The position numbers were made by a program, and so were the translations under genes. The notes beneath the pieces were generated by a model, which was not told where the DNA came from, searched no databases, and saw only the letters and a program-made list of their open reading frames with translations. Below are positions 27,613 to 38,271 of a stretch of DNA of 64,000 bases, piece by piece; the stretch's first letter is position 1, and each line of letters starts with the position of its first letter. The DNA comes from an uncultured Alphaproteobacteria bacterium (GTDB taxonomy: Bacteria; Pseudomonadota; Alphaproteobacteria; Thalassobaculales; Thalassobaculaceae): positions 1-64,000 of the forward strand of contig CACOPQ010000002.1 in the NCBI GenBank assembly GCA_902629125.1, in the 5' to 3' direction.

Positions 27613-28779
27613 TTAATAAGACTTTGGCAAACCCAGTACTTTTTCCGCCAAAAAGCTTAGAACGAGTTGCGGGCTTATAGGGGCGATCCTTGTTATCATA
27701 ACTTCCCGCAAATATCGCTCTACTTGATATTCTTTGGCATAACCAAAGCCGCCGTGGGTCATTATTGCGGTTTGACACGCCTCGTATCCCGCCTCTGCTG
27801 CCAAATATTTTGCAGCATTTGCTTCTGGTCCGCAGGGCTGTCCGCTATCAAACAAAGCGGCGGCTTTCATTGTCATCAAGTTTGCTGCCTCAAGTTCTGC
27901 CCAGCACTTTGCAAGAGGGTGTTGTATCCCTTGGTTTTTGCCAATTGGACGGCCAAATACCACTCTATCTTTTGCATATTGTGTCGCTCTATTGAGGGCC
28001 GCTCGGCCTAGGCCAATTGCTTCTGCGGCAATCAATATTCGTTCAGGATTCATGCCATCCAATATATATCGAAAGCCCATACCCTCTTCACCGATTCTGT
28101 CTTCAATAGGAATCTTTAGTCCATCAATAAACAGGACGTTTGTATCAACAGCTTTACGTCCCATCTTATCAATTTCTCGTATTTCTACAGCGTTCCTGTC
28201 GAGATCAGTGTAGAATAGCGTCAATCCTTCTGTGGGTTTCCGCACGTCTTCCACATCAGTCGTGCGTGTGAGAAGAAGGACCTTTTTTGCCACCTGAGCC
28301 GTGGAAGTCCAAACCTTGGTGCCGTTTACGACATAACCATTCCCGTCGGGCGTTGCTCTAGTTTTGAGTTTTGTTGTATCTAAACCTACGTCAGGTTCTG
28401 TAACAGCGAAGCAGGCTTTTTCTTTTCCAGCTATAAGGGGCGGTAGAAATCGTTCCCGTTGTTCTTCATCCCCAAAAATCTCAACAGGTTTCAATCCAAA
28501 AATATTCATGTGTAGAGCGGATGCACCACTCATTCCAGCTCCAGACTCGGCTACCGCCTGCATCATTAAAGAAGCCTCTGTTATACCTAGCCCGGCACCA
28601 CCATACTTTTCAGGCATGGCTATCCCAAGCCAGCCGTCCTCAGCAAATTTAGAGTAAAAATCTTCTGGGAAGCCGCCTGCTTTATCTTTTTCAAGCCAGT
28701 AACTGTCGTCGAACTCACTAGCCACTTTTAAAATCGTATCTCGAATAGTTTGCTGGTTTTCAGTTAAATTAAAGTCCAT
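27613..28779 (-). CDS. acyl-CoA dehydrogenase
   Basis: EKYGGAGLGITEASLMMQAVAESG, CFAVTEPDVGLDTT, MGFRYILDGMNPERILIAAEAIGLGRAAL, THGGFGYAKEYQVERYLRE. Confidence 0.95.
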   Translation of the reverse strand: MDFNLTENQQTIRDTILKVASEFDDSYWLEKDKAGGFPEDFYSKFAEDGWLGIAMPEKYGGAGLGITEASLMMQAVAESGAGMSGASALHMNIFGLKPVEIFGDEEQRERFLPPLIAGKEKACFAVTEPDVGLDTTKLKTRATPDGNGYVVNGTKVWTSTAQVAKKVLLLTRTTDVEDVRKPTEGLTLFYTDLDRNAVEIREIDKMGRKAVDTNVLFIDGLKIPIEDRIGEEGMGFRYILDGMNPERILIAAEAIGLGRAALNRATQYAKDRVVFGRPIGKNQGIQHPLAKCWAELEAANLMTMKAAALFDSGQPCGPEANAAKYLAAEAGYEACQTAIMTHGGFGYAKEYQVERYLREVMITRIAPISPQLVLSFLAEKVLGLPKSY

Positions 28780-28791
28780 CTTATACCATCC

Positions 28792-29637
28792 TTATTTATT
28801 CTGAGGTGGGGGTTGATCTGAAGCTGCATAATCTACTGTTATTTCCGAGATGCCATAGCCAGCCTCAATCGGAATTTTTAAATGACGGCCACCTTCCACT
28901 TCTGAGACTTCGGGAAGTACGGTCACAACAGGAGTATTTTTTGCAATATCGATTGCTGTTTGCACATTGGGCGACTCGTCCACTTTTTTTAAGTTCATCC
29001 GAGTAGGAAAAACTACGCGCCTTTTACCTGCTTTTGCATCTGCGATGGCAGTTTTGGGTCTAATCCAAATCGTATCTAGTGTTTCTGACCCATCGTGAGA
29101 GGCCTCATGATCTTTTAACGCTTTGGCAATTAGAAAGTGAGTGTCAAATCTCTTTTTACCAGTGATGGGCGTAATCCAGTGTGCAAATGGCACTAGCAAA
29201 TCTGTTGCTATCATTAAATTTTCATCATTTATTATCTGACTGAACGTTAGCTTTTTGTTAAGTAGTTTTTGCCTGTACCTGCCAGTTATCGCTTGTGCCC
29301 TAACATCGTCTATTAATTGTCCACTCTCAGCATCACGCGCAAATAGTAATCCCGCTTCTTCAAAGATTTCTCGAGCACCTGCAATCCTAAGGGCGCGCAA
29401 TTCGTTATCGATCGTTTCCGAAAAGTCACAAAGCTTGGATTCTAAAAGATGGTGATCATCCCCATCCACCTTGCCGCCAGGGAATAATAGAGCCCCTCCT
29501 GCAAAATCGGCCTTTTTCGTCCTTTGAACCATCAACACTTCAATCCCGCTAGGAGTGTCTCTAAGAACCATTACTGTGGCGGCAGGGACTGGAGTTACCG
29601 GAGCGGAAGAGATTTTTTTTTCTAGGTCATTCAGCAT
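28792..29637 (-). CDS. NUDIX-like hydrolase
   Basis: LLFPGGKVDGDD...ALRIAGAREIFEEAGLL, degenerate Nudix box. Confidence 0.85.
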   Translation of the reverse strand: MLNDLEKKISSAPVTPVPAATVMVLRDTPSGIEVLMVQRTKKADFAGGALLFPGGKVDGDDHHLLESKLCDFSETIDNELRALRIAGAREIFEEAGLLFARDAESGQLIDDVRAQAITGRYRQKLLNKKLTFSQIINDENLMIATDLLVPFAHWITPITGKKRFDTHFLIAKALKDHEASHDGSETLDTIWIRPKTAIADAKAGKRRVVFPTRMNLKKVDESPNVQTAIDIAKNTPVVTVLPEVSEVEGGRHLKIPIEAGYGISEITVDYAASDQPPPQNK

Positions 29638-29648
29638 TCATAAGTTCC

Positions 29649-30458
29649 TTAGACTGGACTTTTGCTTGGGAAATTGGGCTTTCTTTTTTCTAGGTGGGAA
29701 GCCAGACCTTCTCTTGCTTCAGGTCCTGTAAAGCCCAGCATTTCAAGTGCGGTTGAAGCATCAAAAGCAGGTCCGGCCATTCTATACCAATTATTCAACG
29801 CGTACTTAGTCCATCTAATTGCACTCTGAGCACCAGTTGCGAGTTTTTTTGAAATTTCTAGTGCCTTATCCTGAAGGAGTTCGTCGTCAACACAAAGTGA
29901 AACTAGTCCAATCCTTTCAGCTTCTTCGCCATTAATGGGTTCACAAGTGAGTAACAGATATTTCGATTTTGCCATGCCGCATAGTAATGGCCAGTTAATT
30001 ATCGCCGAGTCCCCTGCAGCAACGCCGAGATTAGTATGTCCATCTACTATTTTTGCCTTCCTCCCGGCAATTGATATGTCGGCCAATAACCCGGCCACTA
30101 ACCCAGCACCTACAGCAGGTCCGTTGATCGCCGATACAATCGGCTTTGAACAATTTATAACGTTATAAACAAGGTCTTTTGCTTCCTTCCATATCTGAGC
30201 ACGAAAGTCGAAATCGTCCATCACTTTTTCGATCATTTCAAAATCGCCGCCAGAGGAGAAAGCTTTACCAGTCCCTGTTAAAATAACACTATTAATGGCA
30301 GGATCGTCATCAATTTCACGCCAAATGTAAGCAAGTTCCCGGTGGCCGTCGGCATCAAGAGAATTATATGTTTCGGGTCTGTCAAATGTAATTCTGAGCA
30401 CTTTTTCTGCTGGACAGTCAAGTTTAAGAACCTTGTATTTTGTCTTATCTAGAGGCAT
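29649..30458 (-). CDS. enoyl-CoA hydratase/isomerase family protein
   Basis: [58 protein letters not shown]. Confidence 0.93.
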   Translation of the reverse strand: MPLDKTKYKVLKLDCPAEKVLRITFDRPETYNSLDADGHRELAYIWREIDDDPAINSVILTGTGKAFSSGGDFEMIEKVMDDFDFRAQIWKEAKDLVYNVINCSKPIVSAINGPAVGAGLVAGLLADISIAGRKAKIVDGHTNLGVAAGDSAIINWPLLCGMAKSKYLLLTCEPINGEEAERIGLVSLCVDDELLQDKALEISKKLATGAQSAIRWTKYALNNWYRMAGPAFDASTALEMLGFTGPEAREGLASHLEKRKPNFPSKSPV

Positions 30459-30572
30459 TGGACCTTCTTTCATTTCCCATTATCAGATAGCGCTGAAGTA
30501 GTAAGGCGTCAAGCTGGTGTTCCCGCTATAAAATTACTGTTTCTTAGGAACGTGCGGCACAACTAAAACGAC

Positions 30573-31721
30573 CTACGTAGCTTTTCTAGGCAATTTTGCC
30601 GTTGCAGTACCTAATACCGATAGTTCATCATCTTGGTTTCTCGCCTCGTGGGTTACTTCAACAAAGCCTTCTCCATCTTGCTCAAATTTGTTCGTGACCT
30701 TACCGTTAATCATAAGGGTATCGCCTTCAGGGTTATGGCGTCTAATTTTACTGCTAGAAGATACTAAAAAGCCATCATCACCAATCCAGTTTGTCATATG
30801 GTGTGTCATCCAAGAACATCTTTCCGGACCGTAATCGTAGGCGCCCGGCGCTCCAACTTTTAGAGCAAAATCTTGTTCCCAATGAACACGCTCCGGGCAG
30901 TCTGGAATATTAAACCTATTGGGTATACCGAGACCATTATGGCGATCAATTTGCTTCCAAGCCAATTTATTAGCTCGAATATACAAACCTCCCCAACCTT
31001 GGGCAAACGCTATGAACCCCGTGACAGTCATCGGACCCTTTACCATTGTTGGTAATTCTTCACCTATTTGGGTGTCCTCAAAATACCGCGGTTTTGCTCC
31101 CCTTATTGGCTCATTTGCATACAAACTAAAAATCTTCTCTAATTCTGCTTCGCTATATACTTTACCTTTCTGAGCCTGCAGATTTTTATATTTTGTGCCC
31201 TCTTCCCTAGCAGTGTCACGCTCCGTTCTGAAACACCAGCTATCACACTCCGCAACATGGCTACCTGATTGATTAAAGAAATCAACATGGTAGATTTGTT
31301 GTATAGCTCTGCCCGCAAATTTAGTGTCGTGCTCAATCAAATCTTTTAGAAATGATTCTGTTGTTATTTCATCATTTCGGAATACTGGTTGATGCCATTT
31401 CCAGTCAGCACCCGCCCACATTGCATGTATGCCAGGTAAACCACCAACATATCCAGAAGCAATACGGCTGGTGGCAAAAAGAAAAGATGGAAGCGCAATC
31501 ATGCTGTTGTATCTTGTTTGTACTCCGTAGTCGGGCTCGCACCAAAGCGGATTATCATCACCAATTCCATGTGCATAATGTCTAATATTGTCGCGTGTTG
31601 CCTCAAAGCACCAAGGTTCTGGGTCTCGTGAAATTTTTACCCCAAGACGGTTGCGGAGCTCTTCTAAAGCAGCCTCCGTAATGCGTGGAAATTTTAAATT
31701 GTCTTGATGTTTATGTGTCAC
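30573..31721 (-). CDS. MaoC/FAS1-like acyl dehydratase (two-hotdog protein)
   Basis: HYAHGIGDDNPLWCEPDYG, ALPSFLFATSRI; second half GPMTVTGFIAFAQGWG..., AYDYGPERCSWMTHHMTNWIGDDGFL. Confidence 0.85.
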   Translation of the reverse strand: MTHKHQDNLKFPRITEAALEELRNRLGVKISRDPEPWCFEATRDNIRHYAHGIGDDNPLWCEPDYGVQTRYNSMIALPSFLFATSRIASGYVGGLPGIHAMWAGADWKWHQPVFRNDEITTESFLKDLIEHDTKFAGRAIQQIYHVDFFNQSGSHVAECDSWCFRTERDTAREEGTKYKNLQAQKGKVYSEAELEKIFSLYANEPIRGAKPRYFEDTQIGEELPTMVKGPMTVTGFIAFAQGWGGLYIRANKLAWKQIDRHNGLGIPNRFNIPDCPERVHWEQDFALKVGAPGAYDYGPERCSWMTHHMTNWIGDDGFLVSSSSKIRRHNPEGDTLMINGKVTNKFEQDGEGFVEVTHEARNQDDELSVLGTATAKLPRKAT

Positions 31722-33264
31722 GTTTATTATCCTTATTAGTCGACTCTCGTAATGCTTTTCGATTAACTTTCCCGGCGGGTGTCTTGGGAAGAGTATCTGT
31801 GAATTCTATTAGACGGGGGTATTCATGCAGACTAAGTCGTTCTCTTGTAAATGCTTGTAGCTCTTTTACCAATGAAGTCTTTTCGTTAGATTTTGTAATA
31901 ATAAATGCCTTAACTATCTGGCCTCGTTCTTCATCTGGAACGCCAATAACGGCCGCCTCTTCAACTGCTGTGTGTTTCAGCAAAACATCCTCTATTTCCA
32001 CTGCGCTCATGGTCCATCCTGCCGAAATTATAACGTCATCAGCTCTGCCGTGATGAAAATAGTATCCATCCTGGTCAAAGCTTCCTAAATCTTTTACCGG
32101 AAACCAAGTGCCATTCTTAAACAGCTTAATTTCCCCAATATTACCAACAGTACAAGATACCCCGTTGGCGTCTTGAATATCAATTTTACAACCGGGGAGT
32201 GGTTTGCCAAGTGATCCTAGCCGGGCAGGGAGGTCTTTAGCTCCCGGATAATTCGCAATTATTACTCCCACTTCTGTTGACCCATAAATGCTGCATACAT
32301 CATGGCCAAATTGTTTTTTTGCCCAGATAGCTGTTTCTGTATCTAATGGTTCCCCTGTGAACGAGAGCTTCTCAAGTTTTAAATCTCTAGATTCACTGTC
32401 GCCGAGATTTCGCATCATTCGGTAATGAGTCGCTGCTGCGGATAAATTGGTAGTTTCAAATTCTTCCAGTGCTTCGAGAAGCCTGCCTGGATGAAATTTT
32501 CCAGAGTAGGTTGCAATCTCAACACCTAACGCAAGCGGAGCAAGAGTTCCATGCCAAAGACCATGGCCCCAGGCGGGAGAGGATGGGCACATGTATTTGT
32601 CGCCCGGTCTTACCCCGGTTGCATATAGTGCAGCAATCATAACAGTAACAATTGCTTTGTGCCTATGCTTTACTGCTTCAGGTAATTCCCTAGAGGTTCC
32701 TGAAGTATATTGGTACATTGCCATATCGGAGGAATTTGTATTGGCTACAAATTCTTTATCGAAATTGCATAGTTCTTTAAGTAATGTCTCGTCGCCAATA
32801 ATAGTTTCCAAATTTATTTTGGAAATGAGAGAGGATTTTTCAGGAGCGAGTATAAGTAATTTCGGTTGACAATCCTCTATTCTTGCCAAAAGCCCGTCAG
32901 GTCCAAATGCTGTAAACAGGGGGACGGCAACGCAACCTGCCTTCATCGTTCCAAACAATGCTGTATAGAACTCAAGTGATGGGTCAAGCATTATGGCTAT
33001 TTTGTCGCCCTTTTTCAGTCCTTTGTACTTTAAGAAATTTGCGAATCTATTGGAATTATCTATTAACTCGCCAAAGGAAATAGAACGACTTTTGCCTTTT
33101 TCGTAACAAATTCGTATTGCTGTATTAAGTCTTGGATGCCGATCAATACACTCGCTAGCAATATTTAGCTCATCTTTATTGCCATCGAAAAGTTCCCAGA
33201 GCGCTTCTTTACTAAAGTATTTTTGGGCGTCGCTATATTTTATGTAGTCGGTAAGCTTCGGCAT
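31711..33264 (-). CDS. AMP-dependent acyl-CoA synthetase/ligase
   Basis: YQYTSGTSRELPEAVKH, IYGSTEVGVII, GRADDVIISAGWTMSAVEIEDVLLKH, LPKTPAGKVNRKALR; start MPKLTDYIKYSDA preferred over upstream Met. Confidence 0.93.
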   Translation of the reverse strand: MPKLTDYIKYSDAQKYFSKEALWELFDGNKDELNIASECIDRHPRLNTAIRICYEKGKSRSISFGELIDNSNRFANFLKYKGLKKGDKIAIMLDPSLEFYTALFGTMKAGCVAVPLFTAFGPDGLLARIEDCQPKLLILAPEKSSLISKINLETIIGDETLLKELCNFDKEFVANTNSSDMAMYQYTSGTSRELPEAVKHRHKAIVTVMIAALYATGVRPGDKYMCPSSPAWGHGLWHGTLAPLALGVEIATYSGKFHPGRLLEALEEFETTNLSAAATHYRMMRNLGDSESRDLKLEKLSFTGEPLDTETAIWAKKQFGHDVCSIYGSTEVGVIIANYPGAKDLPARLGSLGKPLPGCKIDIQDANGVSCTVGNIGEIKLFKNGTWFPVKDLGSFDQDGYYFHHGRADDVIISAGWTMSAVEIEDVLLKHTAVEEAAVIGVPDEERGQIVKAFIITKSNEKTSLVKELQAFTRERLSLHEYPRLIEFTDTLPKTPAGKVNRKALRESTNKDNKRDT

Positions 33265-33265
33265 T

Positions 33266-34465
33266 CTACCGACCTTTGTTAATAATCTTGTTGACGATAT
33301 TTTTTGAAATTCCAGCGCCGAGCAAGATTTCTTCGGAATGTTCGCCAAGAGCGGGAGCAGCAGACCTCACAGTCGCTGGTGTGCCTGAGAAATCGACTGG
33401 CGGCGCTGTGGTAAAGACAATGTTTTCATGCGGATCGTCTATTTTTTGGAAAAAATTTGTTTCTTGTAAGTAGGGGTCCATCATTAACTCATCGATTTTA
33501 GCAACGGGACCGTTAGGCAGGTCGGCTTCGTCTAATTTTCGGAATGCTTCCGCCGTTGTGAATTTAGCGAGCTCCTCAGCCAGATAAGACTGGAGTGTGG
33601 CAATATTTTGGGCCCTCTCGGAAAGTTTAGTGAATCTGGAATCTTCAATTAAATCTGATCTCCCGATTGCTCTCAGCAATCTATGCCATTGTTCGTCGGT
33701 GTGTGCCAGAACGCAGACCATACCATCTTTAGTTTTGTAAGGTATTCGGTAAGGCGATAGTGCCCGAGGATAACCAAGATCATTAGTTGGGCCTTTGGTG
33801 CCTTCCCAAAGATGTGTCGTCAGATTAAACGCTAGCATTGTTTCCAGCATTGGGACGTGGATTTCTTGGCCTTTTCCGGTTTTCTCGCGAGAAAACAGTG
33901 CCATTCCAATGGCTGAAGCCAGCGTGTGTCCACAAAATTTGTCTGAAATAGGCATTGGCACAAATCGCGCCTCACCATTGGTTTTATCAATTAAATCGAC
34001 TAAGCCGCTCTCCCCTTGAATTACGTCATCATATGCCGGACGTCCATCCTTTGGGGAGTTTCTGCGATAACCTGTTGCGGAAGCGTAAATAATGTTTGGC
34101 GCAGCTTTTCTTAAGTTTTTATAATCTATGCCCAATCTCGCAGTCGCGGCTTGGCGCATGTTGTGAACAAAAACATCACAACCAACGGCTATTTTGAGTA
34201 AAGCATTCTTTTCCTCAATCTTTTTAAGATCTAATACAACACTTTTCTTGTTGCGGTTTGTTGTCTGAAAAAAGGGACCTAACATACCGGTCTTACTTGA
34301 ACCAATCAACCGCATGGGATCGCCCGAAGGTGTTTCTACTTTAATTACTTCGGCTCCCAGGTCACCGAGGATTTGGGTTGCTACCGGCCCAAGGACGTTG
34401 ATCGTTAAGTCTAGGACGCGGACGCCTGTTAATGGACCAATATTTTCATCTTCCCGCGACTTCAT
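33266..34465 (-). CDS. CaiB/BaiF family CoA-transferase
   Basis: VRVLDLTINVLGPVATQILGDLGAEVIKVETPSGDPMR, NKKSVVLDLK, ASATGYRRNSP...RPAYDDVIQGESG. Confidence 0.95.
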   Translation of the reverse strand: MKSREDENIGPLTGVRVLDLTINVLGPVATQILGDLGAEVIKVETPSGDPMRLIGSSKTGMLGPFFQTTNRNKKSVVLDLKKIEEKNALLKIAVGCDVFVHNMRQAATARLGIDYKNLRKAAPNIIYASATGYRRNSPKDGRPAYDDVIQGESGLVDLIDKTNGEARFVPMPISDKFCGHTLASAIGMALFSREKTGKGQEIHVPMLETMLAFNLTTHLWEGTKGPTNDLGYPRALSPYRIPYKTKDGMVCVLAHTDEQWHRLLRAIGRSDLIEDSRFTKLSERAQNIATLQSYLAEELAKFTTAEAFRKLDEADLPNGPVAKIDELMMDPYLQETNFFQKIDDPHENIVFTTAPPVDFSGTPATVRSAAPALGEHSEEILLGAGISKNIVNKIINKGR

Positions 34466-34468
34466 ATC

Positions 34469-34945
34469 TTAATCATTTTTGGTGATGTTTGGATTTTTAC
34501 ACTTAATCATTCGGAGAGGTGTATACGTAATTACAGTTACATTTTTTTGGTTGATAATATGGTTTTTGGTTCTTACTAAACCGCGCCCTGATCGGCTTGT
34601 TAAACGCGCTTCCACCACTTCACATTCGACATGTATTGTATCACCAGAAAATGTTGGGGCTTTAACGTCTAATTCCATATTCAGGAAGGCAAAGCCTGTG
34701 TGTTGCATGGTAGATTGCACGAGTAAGCCCTCTGCGAATGTATACACAAGTGCGCCCGGTGAAACCCTTCCTTTAATATCACTGTCTGTTTTTAAAAATT
34801 CTAAGTCTGTGAACATCGACTCAACCATACCCGTCGCATTTATAAAATTTGTTATATCCGCGTCTGTTATAGTTCGGCCTATCGTCTTAAATTGGCGACC
34901 GATAGGCAAATCTTCAAAGTGAAATCCAAGGCCAACAGTCTCCAT
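34469..34945 (-). CDS. MaoC-like dehydratase
   Basis: FEDLPIGRQFKTIGRTITDADITNFINATG, GRVSPGALVYTFAEGLL, hotdog pattern. Confidence 0.88.
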   Translation of the reverse strand: METVGLGFHFEDLPIGRQFKTIGRTITDADITNFINATGMVESMFTDLEFLKTDSDIKGRVSPGALVYTFAEGLLVQSTMQHTGFAFLNMELDVKAPTFSGDTIHVECEVVEARLTSRSGRGLVRTKNHIINQKNVTVITYTPLRMIKCKNPNITKND

Positions 34946-35112
34946 TATTTGTTTCTCCATCGATAAACTCGAGCACAGATATCTTTATGCACTATCACTA
35001 CTCTAACTTCATCATTACGAGTTTAAAATCCTATTAGTGATAATAGAGGTCGATATTCCAGATGCAGATTGCCCTAAATCAACTATCCGACTATCGAGAT
35101 TTCAAACAAAAA

Positions 35113-36747
35113 TTATTTGCGGTATCTAAAAACTTCTTCCATCAAATTTGCTGTAGACGGGTCTAAATTAGAGGCGATGGTTTTGTTTTGTAAAAGCGGC
35201 AATATTTCATTAGTCAGTTCCTTGCCAAGCTCTACACCCCATTGATCAAAGCTGTTGATGTTCCACAGCGCCCCCTGGACGAAAGCTTTGTGTTCATAAA
35301 TAGCTATTAATTGTCCTAGTATATTCGGGGTCAATTGTTTGAATAGAAACATTGTTGAAGGGCGGTTTCCTGCGAATGAAGAATGTGGCGCAAGACGGTC
35401 GGAATCTTCATCTGAAAGCCCGCAGTCGCCTAATCTTTTTGTTGTTTCTTTTAGATTGCGGCCAGTCATCAGGGCTCTAGATTGTGCGAGACAATTAGCT
35501 AGCAATACCTCTTGATGTCCTGCAAATTCTTCGTCGGAAACCGCAGCAATCAGGAAATCACATGGGATAACAGATGTTCCTTGATGTAGAAGCTGAAAGA
35601 AAGAATGTTGGGCATTCGTACCCTCTGCTCCCCAAACTACAGCAGCAGTTTTTTTAGTCATTTTATTACCGAGTTTGTCGACAGATTTGCCATTTGATTC
35701 CATTTCTAACTGCTGAATGTATGAGACAAAATTTTGAAGGCGATAATCATATGGAATTATAGCACGCGACCCAAAATTCAAAATGGACGTGTACCAGATT
35801 TCGAGCATTCCGAGAATTAGAGGTAAGTTCATTTCTGGTGCGGTGTTTTGAAAATGCTCATCTATTGTGCGAGCACCTCGTAAGAATTCTTTGAAATTCT
35901 CGGAACCAATACCCAAAGCAATTGTCAAGCCTACAGCTGACCATAAAGAAAAGCGACCACCAACCCATTCCCAGATCTCAAAAATATTTTGGTCTACAAT
36001 TCCAAAAGAATTTGCGCGATTTTTGTTTCCGGTTATTGCTACAAAATGTTTTGATAAGGAGGATGGTCCAAGTCTTTCAAGCATCCATTTTTTCATGGTT
36101 TCGGCATTGAGGATGGTTTCTTGCGTAGAGAATGTCTTGGATGCGATAACCACAAGTGTCGTTGCAGGGTCTAGTTTGCGTAATTTGGCTTGTAAGTCTG
36201 AACTGTCAGCATTTCCTACAAAGTCGATCTGTATATGTGGGGTTTGATACGAAGTTAGTGCTTTTAATACCATCATTGGTCCGGTAAGAGAGCCTCCTGA
36301 TCCAATATGCAGGATATTAGTAAAACGCCTGTCTGTAAGGCCTTTTTTACAACCATTCCTAATTGAATCGGCAAAAGACATCATCTCGTCAAGCTGTCTA
36401 TGGACCTCTGGGACGATATTTTTCCCTTGGACAGTTATAACACTACTCTTTGGCGTTCTTAGAGCAACGTGAAGAGCTGGTCTTTTCTCAGTATTATTTA
36501 GGATTGCGCCACTAAAAAGGCCTTCCCTTATCTTATCAACCTCCTGGATGGTTGCGAGTTCCTGTAAATCTTTTAAAACTTGTTGGTCTATGAGGTTTTT
36601 TGATAAATCAACGAAAAGATTATTTAGGCGGAAGGAAAATACATCATGCCGTTGCGGATCCTTTTGAAACTGGTCTAAAATTGACGCGTGGTTGAACTTT
36701 CGGCGAGCTTTTTCTAATTTGTTCCAGACAAGATCTCGTTCTCTCAT
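35113..36747 (-). CDS. pgi: glucose-6-phosphate isomerase
   Basis: NILHIGSGGSLTGPMMVLKAL, VIASKTFSTQETILNAETMKKW, EIWEWVGGRFSLWSAVGL, QQLEMESNGKSV, SFDQWGVELGKEL. Confidence 0.95.
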   Translation of the reverse strand: MRERDLVWNKLEKARRKFNHASILDQFQKDPQRHDVFSFRLNNLFVDLSKNLIDQQVLKDLQELATIQEVDKIREGLFSGAILNNTEKRPALHVALRTPKSSVITVQGKNIVPEVHRQLDEMMSFADSIRNGCKKGLTDRRFTNILHIGSGGSLTGPMMVLKALTSYQTPHIQIDFVGNADSSDLQAKLRKLDPATTLVVIASKTFSTQETILNAETMKKWMLERLGPSSLSKHFVAITGNKNRANSFGIVDQNIFEIWEWVGGRFSLWSAVGLTIALGIGSENFKEFLRGARTIDEHFQNTAPEMNLPLILGMLEIWYTSILNFGSRAIIPYDYRLQNFVSYIQQLEMESNGKSVDKLGNKMTKKTAAVVWGAEGTNAQHSFFQLLHQGTSVIPCDFLIAAVSDEEFAGHQEVLLANCLAQSRALMTGRNLKETTKRLGDCGLSDEDSDRLAPHSSFAGNRPSTMFLFKQLTPNILGQLIAIYEHKAFVQGALWNINSFDQWGVELGKELTNEILPLLQNKTIASNLDPSTANLMEEVFRYRK

Positions 36748-36789
36748 TTTTTCCCAATCGATAAGTGCATTGGATTTGTAATGCTTTAG

Positions 36790-37137
36790 TTATTTAAGTG
36801 GAAGCGTGCTTCTGTGAGTAAGATACTTTTCTAAAATCGTAAAGTTCTCGCTTGAAAGGTTTTCAAATTGAAACGCAGTCTGTTCTGCTTGATCATCCAC
36901 TCTAGTCACTTTCAAAGCAATCTTCATTGTTACAGGTTTTTGATTTTTAAGTGGCATACTCAGTATAGCGAGCAATTCTTGTTCTTTTTTGAAGATGTCT
37001 ATTCCATTGGAAATTGCTAATCCGCCTAAACTGCAATCAATGACTCGGAATTCATTTTCTTCGAAGATGAGCACTAAATTAGAATGTTGCCTCCGATCTC
37101 GTCTTTTTTCTTGGTTGCGCATTCTTATTACGGTCAA
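36790..37137 (-). CDS. PilZ-domain protein
   Basis: MRNQEKRRDRRQHSN...VIDCSLGGLAI: RxxxR and D/NxSxxG motifs. Confidence 0.8.
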   Translation of the reverse strand: MTVIRMRNQEKRRDRRQHSNLVLIFEENEFRVIDCSLGGLAISNGIDIFKKEQELLAILSMPLKNQKPVTMKIALKVTRVDDQAEQTAFQFENLSSENFTILEKYLTHRSTLPLK

Positions 37138-37388
37138 TGCTAACTCCTACAAGTTTGTTTCACTTTTCAAATTACTTATTTATTATGCCGGACTTTTTGC
37201 AAATAATTGTTGTGACGAAGGATTGATATTTTAATAAGTTTCAGTTCAATTTACACTAAAATATAAAGACATTACAGAAGCAACCAATTTTGATTTGTCT
37301 CAAGTTTGATAGTTCCAGGATTGCAATTCATCTGTTAGAAGTCTTTTGTTACACGACTGTGCACGGATTAGGGGAGAAGGAATAGGAG

Positions 37389-38255
37389 ATGGCGAAAATA
37401 AATTTAAACCCGTTATCAGTTTCCGTTGGTGCCGAAATATTAGATTTTGATATAACGAATTTCGATGCCGTAAAATTTAAAGACATAAGAATTGCTTTAG
37501 ATACTTATGGGGGGCTCCTTTTTCGGAGCCAGGAACTTTCGCCGGAAAGTTTTGTAAAATTTAGTAAAATGTTTGGTGATTTAGACCATGCTCCACAAAT
37601 GGAGAATGGTAAAACAGCTGTCGACGGGTTTCCTGAAATCTATATCGTTTCCAACATTTTGGATGATAATGATAAACCTATCGGCTCACTGGGCGCAGGC
37701 GAAGCTGTTTGGCATACAGATATGTCGTATTTGCCCAATCCACCCGATTTCTCGATGCTTTACGCAATTGAGGTGCCGCCAGAAGGTGGTAATACTTCGT
37801 TGTGCGGCATGGCAGCAGCTTATGACGCGTTGCCCGAGAAACTCCGCGATAGCATTAAGAAGAAGGTGATTAAGCATGATGGCACCTATAACTCAGGCGG
37901 CTTTTTGCGTAAGGGTGTTCGCGAAGATAATGACCCTATGACATGTGAAGGGCAATCGCACCCGATAGTGTGTGCGCATCCTCGCAACGGAAGGCCTGTC
38001 CTATATCTTGGAAGAAGAAAGAATGCTTACATAGTCGGATTGGATAGAGAGGCATCAGAAACACTTTTGGATACCTTGTGGGAATATGCAGCACTTGCAA
38101 GTAACTCCTACATGCACAAGTGGCGAGTTGGCGATTTATTGCTATGGGATAATAGAGCCACCATGCACCGCCGTGATCCATTTGATAACAGCGCTAGAAG
38201 ATTGATGCAAAGAACACAGATTAGGGGAGCGTCGCCTCCAGCAAGTTTTCACTAA
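37389..38255 (+). CDS. TauD/TfdA family Fe(II)/2-oxoglutarate dioxygenase
   Basis: WHTDMSYLPNPPDFSMLYAIEVPPEGGNTSLCGMAAAYDAL, GDLLLWDNRATMHRRDPFD. Confidence 0.93.
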   Translation: MAKINLNPLSVSVGAEILDFDITNFDAVKFKDIRIALDTYGGLLFRSQELSPESFVKFSKMFGDLDHAPQMENGKTAVDGFPEIYIVSNILDDNDKPIGSLGAGEAVWHTDMSYLPNPPDFSMLYAIEVPPEGGNTSLCGMAAAYDALPEKLRDSIKKKVIKHDGTYNSGGFLRKGVREDNDPMTCEGQSHPIVCAHPRNGRPVLYLGRRKNAYIVGLDREASETLLDTLWEYAALASNSYMHKWRVGDLLLWDNRATMHRRDPFDNSARRLMQRTQIRGASPPASFH

Positions 38256-38271
38256 ACACGATGTTGTAAAG

